Shown in pieces: positions 1 through 6,596 of a stretch of 38,421 nucleotides of DNA. The translations under genes were made by a program, and so were the position numbers. How positions within the stretch are numbered: position 1 is the first letter of the stretch; the number at the start of each line of letters is the position of its first letter. Source of the stretch: RUG13615 sp040307715 (GTDB lineage Bacteria; Bacillota; Clostridia; Peptostreptococcales; Anaerovoracaceae); the NCBI GenBank assembly GCA_040307715.1, contig JAWRJC010000082.1, forward strand, positions 1 to 38,421. The letters are read 5' to 3'. The notes beneath the pieces were generated by a model. It was not told the origin of the DNA. It saw only the letters and a list, made by a program, of their open reading frames with translations, and did no database searches.

Positions 1-114
1 CGCTCCGGCCAGTATCAAAAGAGGCCCTTCCGTTGTGAGGACGGCCTCCTGCTGTTCTTTGTTCAGATGACTGAACGTACTGTTTGTCTGTTTCATATCT
101 GTCTCGTTTCTCAT
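1..114 (-). CDS. UvrD/PcrA-type DNA helicase, N-terminal fragment (continues off the window)
   Basis: Only the first 38 codons are present. The peptide contains LNKEQQEAV followed by GPLLILAGA, which is the Q-motif and the run-up to Walker A that open superfamily 1 helicases of the UvrD/PcrA/Rep type (ATP-driven 3'-5' DNA unwinding in repair). The GxGKT loop itself lies beyond base 1. The first in-frame ATG is at 114 and a second is at 96. Neither has a good ribosome binding site, but a promoter-like -10 ends six bases before 114, which would make the mRNA leaderless from that ATG. It diverges from citrate synthase. The family call is confident; which paralogue cannot be told from 38 residues. 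Confidence 0.8.
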   Translation of the reverse strand, partial: MRNETDMKQTNSTFSHLNKEQQEAVLTTEGPLLILAGA

Positions 115-120
115 AGATGT

Positions 121-126
121 ATTTTA
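121..126 (-). promoter_or_regulatory. Extended -10 element upstream of the helicase gene
   Basis: On the minus strand this reads TAAAAT preceded by TGG, an extended -10 (TGnTAAAAT). The -35 region is poor (ATGAAT at 17 bases spacing). The first ATG lies six bases downstream, so the predicted start of transcription coincides with the start codon at 114. Confidence 0.4.
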
Positions 127-238
127 CCATACAGCATGTTCAAATTCATTACTCCGCGCGCATTTTGAGCAGATATCCGTCCGGTTTTCGTCCCCGCTTT
201 ATTGTTGTAAAGAGATAGCATACCGCGCGATTCTGTGA

Positions 239-244
239 TAGAAT
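239..244 (+). promoter_or_regulatory. Extended -10 promoter of the citrate synthase gene
   Basis: TAGAAT preceded by TGA gives TGnTAGAAT, an extended -10. No convincing -35 is seen at 16-18 bases. Transcription would start near 251, about 40 bases before the ATG at 291, and the dyad at 253-273 would lie directly on the start. Confidence 0.45.
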
Positions 245-252
245 GATTTATT

Positions 253-273
253 ATTATTTCCGCGGGAAATAAT
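253..273 (+). promoter_or_regulatory. Perfect inverted repeat, likely operator of citrate synthase
   Basis: ATTATTTCC and GGAAATAAT form a perfect 9-base inverted repeat around GCG. It sits immediately downstream of the -10 and just before the ribosome binding region, a classic repressor position. It does not match the CodY, Rex, Fur/PerR, LexA or CIRCE consensus sequences as I know them. In RNA it would also fold into a 9-bp hairpin with a 3-base loop, so an RNA-level role is possible. Confidence 0.55.
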
Positions 274-290
274 GTGAATGGAGAGAGAAC

Positions 291-1895
291 ATGCTGGACT
301 TTAAAAGAGAGCGGCGCATGCCGCGCAGATCCGGGACCGTGATCCCTAGGGATTACCTCCTGACCATGAAGAGCCGCCTGGCGGACATCAACGAAATCGA
401 TGAAGACCTTTATCAAAAGTACAACGTCAAGCGCGGGCTGCGCAATGCGAACGGCACCGGCGTTGTGGTCGGCCTGACCAAGATCAGCGACGTCCACGGG
501 TACGAGGTCGATGCGCAGAACCGCAAAGTCCCGATCGACGGGGAACTGTTCTACCGCGGATACGAGGTCAAGGAACTGGTCAGCAACTACATCGCCGAAG
601 ACCGGTTCGGGTTTGAAGAGGTCACCTACCTGCTGCTGTTCGGGGAACTTCCCACGGCGGAAAAACTGGAGACCTTCAAGAACTACATCGGGGAAAAGCG
701 CGACCTGCCGACCGGGTTCGCGCGTGACATGATCCTGACCGCCCCGTCCAACAATATCATGAACAAACTCGCCAGGAGCGTTCTGGCGCTGTACTGCTAT
801 GACGACGATCCGGACAACACCGCGGTCGACAATGTCCTGCGGCAGTCGATCGGCATCATCGGTTATTTCCCGGCTCTGATCGCCTATGCGTTCCAGGCCA
901 AGCAGACCTTCTACGACAACCAGAGCATGCACCTGCACTACCCGGTACCGGAACTTGGCACCGCGGAGAATGTGCTGCGTATGCTGCGTCCGACCGGCGA
1001 GTTCACCGACCAGGAAGCCAAAGCCCTTGACATCAGCCTCGTGCTCCACGCGGACCACGGCGGCGGCAACAACTCGACTTTCACGACCCACCTGATCTCT
1101 TCCTCCGGTACAGATACGTATTCAGCCATCGCAGCGGCCATCGGGTCGCTCAAAGGTCCGCGCCACGGCGGCGCCAATATCTCCGTCACCCGGATGATGA
1201 TGGACCTGAAGACGAATGTCCGCGACATCACCGACCGCAAGGCTGTCGACGCCTATCTGACCCGTGTCCTGAAGGGGGAAGCCAACGATGGTTCCGGCCT
1301 TGTCTACGGTATGGGCCACGCGATCTACACGAAGTCCGATCCGCGTGCGGTCATGCTCAAAGGGATCGCGAAAAACCTCGCTGAAAGCAAAGGCCTCGAG
1401 GAAGACTTCGCGCTGTACGACTACATCGAACAGCGGACCCCGTCCCTGTTCGCCGAAGTGACCGGCAAGGAAACGCAGATGTGCGCCAACGTCGATCTGT
1501 ATTCCGGCTTTGTCTACAACGCCCTCAATATCCCGATGGATGTCGCCACCCCCTTCTTTGCGATGGCGCGGCTGTCCGGCTGGTGCGCGCACCGGCTGGA
1601 GGAACTGGTCGCCGGCAAAAAACTGATGCGTCCGGCCTATGTGAACGTCCAGCCCAGACAGACCTATGTCCCCCTCGAAGAACGGATCAACGCAGAGGCG
1701 CAGGATCCGGGCGAGCCGGCTGACATCCAGAAACTCGCACTGCTGCAGGATGCCTACGCAGCGGAGATCCGGAAACTCAGGAAGGCGAATATCAATAACC
1801 TCCAACAGGTCAAAGTGACCTCCGAGCGGATCCGCGAACTCCGGCTGAAAAGCGAAGAGATCAGCAAAACCATCGAGGAGGAATCGCAGAAATGA
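291..1895 (+). CDS. gltA: Citrate synthase (long form with C-terminal helical tail)
   Basis: Condenses oxaloacetate and acetyl-CoA to citrate in the cytoplasm, here probably feeding 2-oxoglutarate/glutamate synthesis in an anaerobe. The catalytic signature is intact: HADHGGGN (His256), GPRHGGAN (His292) and VDLYSG (Asp402) correspond to the two His and one Asp of the family. At 534 residues it is about 80-150 longer than common bacterial enzymes. The extra length is an N-terminal stretch of some 50 residues and a C-terminal stretch from about 475 to 534 rich in Lys, Arg, Glu, Gln and Leu that looks like coiled coil. ATG 291 follows GGAGAGAG; ATG 318 and 366 lack a better site. It has its own promoter and dyad and ends in a shared terminator. 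2-Methylcitrate synthase is a possible alternative, but no prp genes are near. Confidence 0.93.
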   Translation: MLDFKRERRMPRRSGTVIPRDYLLTMKSRLADINEIDEDLYQKYNVKRGLRNANGTGVVVGLTKISDVHGYEVDAQNRKVPIDGELFYRGYEVKELVSNYIAEDRFGFEEVTYLLLFGELPTAEKLETFKNYIGEKRDLPTGFARDMILTAPSNNIMNKLARSVLALYCYDDDPDNTAVDNVLRQSIGIIGYFPALIAYAFQAKQTFYDNQSMHLHYPVPELGTAENVLRMLRPTGEFTDQEAKALDISLVLHADHGGGNNSTFTTHLISSSGTDTYSAIAAAIGSLKGPRHGGANISVTRMMMDLKTNVRDITDRKAVDAYLTRVLKGEANDGSGLVYGMGHAIYTKSDPRAVMLKGIAKNLAESKGLEEDFALYDYIEQRTPSLFAEVTGKETQMCANVDLYSGFVYNALNIPMDVATPFFAMARLSGWCAHRLEELVAGKKLMRPAYVNVQPRQTYVPLEERINAEAQDPGEPADIQKLALLQDAYAAEIRKLRKANINNLQQVKVTSERIRELRLKSEEISKTIEEESQK

Positions 1896-1904
1896 CCCGG
1901 TAAC

Positions 1905-1935
1905 AAAAAACACCGCCTGAAGGGCGGTGTTTTTT
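1905..1935. terminator. Bidirectional intrinsic terminator between citrate synthase and the radical SAM gene
   Basis: AAAAAACACCGCC pairs with GGCGGTGTTTTTT around a 5-base loop. The A run on the left and T run on the right let it stop transcription from both converging genes; it lies 9 bases after the citrate synthase stop and 14 before the stop of the opposing gene. Confidence 0.93.
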
Positions 1936-1949
1936 TGCGGTAATCGTTC

Positions 1950-3062
1950 CTATCTGATGTTTTGTCCGGCGATGATCCGCTCGACCTCTTCGCGTTTCTC
2001 GTACAGCACGCAGCCGCCTTCGTGATCATCCATCAGGATATCCCCGCTCCTGAGTGCAGTGAACAGCGGCGAATGCATCGCTTCGCGCAGGGATGTATCG
2101 CGGATATTCACATCGGAATACGGAGAGAACGGACACGGCTCGGCCCCACCGTGGGAATTGATATGGAAGAATCCCCTTCCGGCCGCCACGCAGCCGCCCG
2201 AGCTCTTCTCATCGCCCGGGAAAGAGATATACACCATCTCAGGATGATTGGCTCTCAGATCATCGATTTGCGCCTTGAGATACTCTCTCTCTGCATCTTC
2301 CGGCGCAAGGTCCTGACTATCGTCTGTAACCGGAACGTATTCCACGTAGATCACAGCCTTGCAGCCTCTGTCGGACAGCTTCTTCAGGAATGTCCCGGAG
2401 GTGACTTCCTGCAGGTTTTCCTTCGTGACCGTCACGGAAGCGCCAAAGATCAGACCGCGCCGGTGCAATTCATCCATGTTGGCGATGAGCTGATCATAAA
2501 CGCCTTCTCCGCGCCTTGTATCCGTGATTTCCCGCTCGCCTTCGATGCTCATAATGGGCAGCAGATTGCGGCACTGATCCAGCAGGTTGAAGTAGCGCTC
2601 CCCGATATAGGTCCCATTGGTAAAGATCGGGAACAGGATGCCGGGGACAGTCCCGGCTGCCTCGATGACATCGCTGCGCAGCATCGGCTCGCCGCCCGCC
2701 AGCAGGATAAAGCTGACCCCCATTTCATCCGCTTCCCGGAAGATCCGGAGCCAGTCCTTCCCGGAAAGCTGATCGACCGGTGCCGCATCCACCGTTGCCT
2801 CGTTGCAGCGGGAATAGCACCCTGCGCAGTGCAGATTGCACTGGCTGGTGATGCTGGCGATCAGGAACGGCGGAACATGCTCGCCTGCCGCTTCCGCCTG
2901 TTCCCGTTTCGTCGACGCCGCTTTGCTGGCCGCGGCAAACCGCAGCATGAAAGCACTTCCTTTCGGATCCTTCAAAGTGGCTTTGAGCGCGTCTTTCACG
3001 ACTCGTTCAACACCCCTTGTCAAGTATGCCTGCAGATCAAAATCCACGTTCGTTTGACTCAT
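1950..3062 (-). CDS. Radical SAM protein with SPASM/twitch-like C-terminus, function unknown
   Basis: A 370-residue radical S-adenosylmethionine enzyme. CNLHCAGC (Cys75, 79, 82) binds the SAM-cleaving [4Fe-4S] cluster, followed by Cys86, and LLAGGEP near 120 is the SAM-binding GGEP motif. The C-terminal part carries GGCVAAGRG, EPCPFSPYSD and a last GGC near residue 360, like the shortened SPASM or twitch domains that hold one auxiliary cluster. The first 65 residues are a helical region without recognised domain. The start at 3062 has AAAGGA seven bases upstream. It is the second gene of a unit with the metallo-beta-lactamase-rubredoxin gene (26-base gap). The substrate is not apparent; the family is widespread in anaerobes, and I do not recognise a characterised member. 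Confidence 0.85.
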   Translation of the reverse strand: MSQTNVDFDLQAYLTRGVERVVKDALKATLKDPKGSAFMLRFAAASKAASTKREQAEAAGEHVPPFLIASITSQCNLHCAGCYSRCNEATVDAAPVDQLSGKDWLRIFREADEMGVSFILLAGGEPMLRSDVIEAAGTVPGILFPIFTNGTYIGERYFNLLDQCRNLLPIMSIEGEREITDTRRGEGVYDQLIANMDELHRRGLIFGASVTVTKENLQEVTSGTFLKKLSDRGCKAVIYVEYVPVTDDSQDLAPEDAEREYLKAQIDDLRANHPEMVYISFPGDEKSSGGCVAAGRGFFHINSHGGAEPCPFSPYSDVNIRDTSLREAMHSPLFTALRSGDILMDDHEGGCVLYEKREEVERIIAGQNIR

Positions 3063-3088
3063 TTTCCATTCCTTTTCGGCCTGATCGA

Positions 3089-4030
3089 TCAGGCTTTGTT
3101 AAACTTTTCTTTCGGCTGTTTGCAGCGCGGGCATGTCCAGTCGTCAGGAAGATCCTCAAACGCAACACCATCATGCGCTGCAGGATCATACACATAGCCG
3201 CAGATGGAACAGACATACTTGCCGGTCGCTTCAGCAGCAGAGAAATCCACCTCCGCCGGAATGGTCGGAACCGGGTTGTCCAGATCCATCACGCGCTTTG
3301 TTTCCAGATTTTCATACCCCTGGGGCGAATGGGTGGACATATAAACGGTCGGATGATTACGGATGAAAGCGCGGACTCTGTCCAGCGTCTCGCGCGCTGC
3401 CGGCAGATCGTCAAAGACGACAGAGAGTTTATTCTCATACAGCGCTTCATCGACATAGGTAATGTCGCCGTGCATCATATAGAACAGCCCGTCAATCTCT
3501 GCGATGACGATACTGTTGCCGTTCGTATGGCCTTTCGCTTTGAGGAAGTAGACGCCGTCGCAGATCTTCTGACTTTCCGGGAATTCATAGTATGCCCCGT
3601 CTGTGAATTTGATCGGCACGAGGTTTTCAATGCCCTGCAGTTCATCCGCAGACAGTTCTTCTTCACCAACGAAAGTCTCAGCGTTCGGGAAGGACTTCAG
3701 TTCACCGGAGTGGTCGGCATGCTTATGCGTCAGCAGAATCTTAGTGACCTGCTCGGGCTTATAGCCAAGTGCCTCAAACGCTTCCATGTAACTGCAGATA
3801 TCCTTACCGGTGTAAGCCGGGCTTGTCTCATCCGGCACTTCCTCAGGTGTCCCGGCAGGAAGACCGGTATCTACCAGGATCACTTCATCGCCTGTATCGA
3901 TGACCCAGTTCTGCAGACTCCCGCGGTATCTGACCGTTGGATCGAACTTCTCAGGCCCTTCCTCTCCGCCGAATGCGAATGGCTGCCCGTAAAATCCGTC
4001 TCTTCTGAATTTGACCGCTTTGATAATCAT
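3089..4030 (-). CDS. Metallo-beta-lactamase-fold hydrolase fused to a C-terminal rubredoxin
   Basis: Residues 1-255 form a metallo-beta-lactamase fold with the metal-binding THKHADHSGE (101-110) and later His residues in KGHTNG and MHGD, as in lactonase/glyoxalase II-like enzymes. Residues 270-310 are a complete rubredoxin: CSICGYVYDP (Cys274, 277) and WTCPRC (Cys300, 303) bind one Fe. This is not the flavodiiron protein layout because no flavodoxin domain is present. The start at 4030 has GGAGGG six bases upstream. It is first in a unit with the radical SAM gene and has its own promoter with a PerR-like dyad. It is likely cytoplasmic with a redox role, since rubredoxin carries single electrons; whether the hydrolase centre hydrolyses or reduces something cannot be told. 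Confidence 0.88.
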   Translation of the reverse strand: MIIKAVKFRRDGFYGQPFAFGGEEGPEKFDPTVRYRGSLQNWVIDTGDEVILVDTGLPAGTPEEVPDETSPAYTGKDICSYMEAFEALGYKPEQVTKILLTHKHADHSGELKSFPNAETFVGEEELSADELQGIENLVPIKFTDGAYYEFPESQKICDGVYFLKAKGHTNGNSIVIAEIDGLFYMMHGDITYVDEALYENKLSVVFDDLPAARETLDRVRAFIRNHPTVYMSTHSPQGYENLETKRVMDLDNPVPTIPAEVDFSAAEATGKYVCSICGYVYDPAAHDGVAFEDLPDDWTCPRCKQPKEKFNKA

Positions 4031-4098
4031 GTCTTACCCTCCATAATCAATCCCGGTTCGGCATTTTTGATTGTATAAAATTAAATTGTTTACAATCT

Positions 4099-4113
4099 AT
4101 ATGATAATTATAT
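4099..4113 (-). promoter_or_regulatory. PerR/Fur-like 7-1-7 dyad over the -10 of the hydrolase-rubredoxin gene
   Basis: The minus strand reads ATATAAT-T-ATCATAT, a 7-1-7 inverted repeat with one mismatch, close to the PerR box TTATAAT-N-ATTATAA (11 of 14 positions). It overlaps the -10. In clostridia PerR controls rubredoxin- and rubrerythrin-type oxygen-detoxification genes, which fits the gene. AT-rich dyads of this size can arise by chance. Confidence 0.4.
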
Positions 4114-4135
4114 ACCACTTTTCAAAAAATGAAAA
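4107..4135 (-). promoter_or_regulatory. Promoter of the hydrolase-rubredoxin/radical SAM unit
   Basis: TTTTCA, 17 bases, TATAAT on the minus strand. The predicted start is near 4100, leaving a 70-base AT-rich leader that contains GATTGTA and TACAATC as a spaced inverted repeat. Confidence 0.6.
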
Positions 4136-4142
4136 GCCTTTT

Positions 4143-5141
4143 TCAGCAGATCCGCGGCAATCCTTCCCCGTACAGCACGTCCAGAACGCGCACTCCGCCG
4201 AGCGGCGTGACCAGCTGCACGTTCGCGTCCTCCGTGACCGTTCCGATCACAGCAGCGTTTTTGCCGTGTTCCGCCGCGCGCATGGCAGCGAGCGCTTTCT
4301 CCACGTCCTCTTCCGCAACGACCGCGATCATCTTACCCTCGTTCGCCATATAGAGCGGATCAAGACCCAGGATCCCTGCCAGTCCTGCGACCTTCTCATC
4401 GACCGGGATCTGCGATTCTTCGATCTGCATCCCGCATCCGGCCGTTCTGCACAGTTCATTCAGGATCGTCCCGAGGCCACCTCTTGTCACATCGCGCATC
4501 GTATGCGGCACGATGCCGGCCGCGTACAGCGCGTCGGTGATATCCTTGAGCACGCCGCAGTCGCTTGTGATCTCATTGTCGATCCCCATGCGGGCACTGT
4601 AAATGCAGGCCTGGTGATCGCCCAGGTTGCCGGACAGGATGATCTTATCCCCCGGTTTCATGTTCGCCGCGCGGGCCGCTCTTCCGTCCGGGATCAGACC
4701 GATGCCGGACGTATTGATGTACAGACCGCCCTGACCGTCCACGACCTTGGTGTCACCGGCAGCGATGACAACGCCGGCCTTGAACGCCTCCTCCGCCATC
4801 GTAGCAGCGATCCGGTCGAGGTCTTCGATCGAAAAACCCTCTTCAATGATAAACCCGCACGTCAGGTATTTCGGCTCCGCCCCCATCATCAGCAGGTCGT
4901 TGACCGTCCCGGCGATGCAGAGTTTGCCGATGTTGCCGCCTTTGAAGAACAGCGGTGTGACGACGAAACTGTCCGTGCTGTAGGCCAGCTTGCCGCCCTC
5001 CATGTCAAAGACCGCCGCGTCTTCCAGGGCGTCCAGGATATCGTTATGAAAGTATTTGCCGAACACCCGGCCCATCAGCTCGTGGGATGCCTGCCCGCCG
5101 CTGCCGTGCGCCATGGTGATGATGTCTTTTGTCTCGCTCAT
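4143..5141 (-). CDS. hypE: Hydrogenase maturation factor HypE (carbamoyl dehydratase)
   Basis: HypE receives a carbamoyl group from HypF on its C-terminal Cys and dehydrates it with ATP to a thiocyanate, the source of the CN ligands of the [NiFe] site. The 332-residue protein starts with the AHGSGG motif and ends with the invariant PRIC, so the acceptor Cys332 is present. The middle has the PurM/AIR-synthetase-type ATP fold (STDSFVV, GDTKVV, RDVTRGGLG). It is the last gene of the hyp operon, 60 bases after hypD. The stop at 4143 is followed by a weak AT hairpin (CTTTTCA/TGAAAAG, 4118-4137), and no clear terminator is seen. Confidence 0.97.
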   Translation of the reverse strand: MSETKDIITMAHGSGGQASHELMGRVFGKYFHNDILDALEDAAVFDMEGGKLAYSTDSFVVTPLFFKGGNIGKLCIAGTVNDLLMMGAEPKYLTCGFIIEEGFSIEDLDRIAATMAEEAFKAGVVIAAGDTKVVDGQGGLYINTSGIGLIPDGRAARAANMKPGDKIILSGNLGDHQACIYSARMGIDNEITSDCGVLKDITDALYAAGIVPHTMRDVTRGGLGTILNELCRTAGCGMQIEESQIPVDEKVAGLAGILGLDPLYMANEGKMIAVVAEEDVEKALAAMRAAEHGKNAAVIGTVTEDANVQLVTPLGGVRVLDVLYGEGLPRIC

Positions 5142-5201
5142 AGTCTCTCTTTTCTTAAGGAATCGCTCGCTATACGGATCCGTTCCGCTTGCCGCATGGG
5201 G

Positions 5202-6251
5202 TCAGCGGTTGCGGTACCAGATGCCGCAGGCACCTTCCGCGCTGACCATGCACGGTCCGTACGGTGCGGTCGGGGTGCAGCCGCCGGAAGCGAACATCGG
5301 GCAGTCCGCCGGATCGAGCCGGCCGGTGATGACATCCGCGCAGCGGCATGCCGGCGGTAATTCAACATCTTTGTCGAGGCCGAAACTGCCTCCGTCGTAT
5401 TCCCGGTACGGTTCGCTGATATAAAGACCGGAGTCAGGGATGCTCCCGAGCCCCCGCCAGACCGCTGCGCCCGGCGTGTAATACTCATCCAGCACCTCCA
5501 GTGCCTTCGGATTGCCCGCCGCGTGAACAGCGTTCTTGTAGTGGTTGCCCACCTCGTGTGTGCCGTTTTCGATCTGCCGGACCAGGTCGTAGATGGTCAC
5601 CAACAGGTGTTCCGGTTCGAATCCTGCCACCACGAACGGTTTTCTGTACTTCTCAGCCAGCGGCTTGAACGGGTCGCTGCCGATGATGACGCATACATGC
5701 CCCGGGCAGATGAATCCGTCGATCTCCGGCTGGCTGTCGCAGATCCAGGTGAGTGCAGGCAGGATCGTCTTGATCGCCGTGACGAGTTTGACATTGTGGA
5801 TGTCTTTTTCCCGCATCTCCCGGATCATCAGGCCGTAGATCGGCGCCGTCGTCTCAAAACCGACCGCCGCCACCACGTGGGTCACATCAGGCTGCGACTG
5901 CGCTTTTTCCAGAACTTCAAACGGAGAGTAGACCACCTCGACACGCGCCCCCTGCCCTTTGTGGTCTGACAGACTGCCGGCGGTGCCGGGCACCTTCAGC
6001 ATATCGCCGAACGAATAGAGCACATGGCCTTCCGTATGGGCATATTCCACGCATTTGTCAATAAAAGCCGCCGGTGTGACGCACACCGGACAGCCCGGAC
6101 CGCTGATCAGATGGATCTTCGGCGAGATGAGACTGCGGACGGCGCCTTTGAAAATCGCCGCCGTGTGGGTCCCGCACACCTCCATCAGGCGGATATCCGG
6201 ACCATCATAGGCTTTCAGGTAGGAAACGGTCTTTGCGAGAGATTCATTCAT
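5202..6251 (-). CDS. hypD: Hydrogenase maturation factor HypD
   Basis: HypD is the [4Fe-4S] scaffold on which, together with HypC, the Fe(CN)2CO unit of [NiFe] hydrogenases is assembled in the cytoplasm. All family hallmarks are seen in 349 residues: EVCGTHT near residue 25, GPGCPVCVTP near 52, FICPGHVCVIIG near 180, and the Cys-rich end with CRCADVI, DCPMFASGGCTP, GPCMVSAEGAC. It lies between hypC (18-base gap) and hypE, consistent with the HypCD complex handing over to HypE. Confidence 0.97.
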   Translation of the reverse strand: MNESLAKTVSYLKAYDGPDIRLMEVCGTHTAAIFKGAVRSLISPKIHLISGPGCPVCVTPAAFIDKCVEYAHTEGHVLYSFGDMLKVPGTAGSLSDHKGQGARVEVVYSPFEVLEKAQSQPDVTHVVAAVGFETTAPIYGLMIREMREKDIHNVKLVTAIKTILPALTWICDSQPEIDGFICPGHVCVIIGSDPFKPLAEKYRKPFVVAGFEPEHLLVTIYDLVRQIENGTHEVGNHYKNAVHAAGNPKALEVLDEYYTPGAAVWRGLGSIPDSGLYISEPYREYDGGSFGLDKDVELPPACRCADVITGRLDPADCPMFASGGCTPTAPYGPCMVSAEGACGIWYRNR

Positions 6252-6269
6252 GGTGCGATCCCTCCGGTC

Positions 6270-6485
6270 TTACGCCAGTTCCTCGATGTCCGAGAACAGC
6301 TCGATCAGTTCTTCCGCCTTGTCCTTCTCCATGACTTCAATGGCGCAGCCGGCGTGGACCAGCACATACTGCCCCACTTTCGGCTCCACAAGACCGGTGT
6401 TGACCATGACCTGATTGCCGCTGTAATCCACTTTCGCGCGCATGCCGTCCACTTCGACGACCTTGCCCGGTATCGCGATACACAT
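6270..6485 (-). CDS. hypC: Hydrogenase maturation chaperone HypC
   Basis: A 71-residue protein starting MCIAIPGKV; the N-terminal Cys2, exposed after Met removal, coordinates the Fe(CN)2CO unit with HypD and carries it to the large subunit EchE. AAAGGAGAG lies just before the start. A gap of 111 bases separates it from hypF; this holds a GC hairpin (GCCCGC/GCGGGC, no T run) and a TTGTG-G-CACAA dyad near hypF. Only one hypC is present, matching the single hydrogenase seen in the window. Confidence 0.96.
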   Translation of the reverse strand: MCIAIPGKVVEVDGMRAKVDYSGNQVMVNTGLVEPKVGQYVLVHAGCAIEVMEKDKAEELIELFSDIEELA

Positions 6486-6596
6486 ATCTAATGCTCTCCT
6501 TTATCTATCCCCTGCCCGCCATCAGCGGGCTGCTGTTTTGTTTTTCTTGTGCAGCCGCTTCTGGCCGCTTCTCCTATTGTGCCACAACTTTGCGGT

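Noticed and set aside
6486..6596. Internal promoter or terminator between hypF and hypC
   Set aside because: There is a GC hairpin without T run and a short TTGTG-G-CACAA dyad, but no -35/-10 pair; most likely the operon is simply read through.
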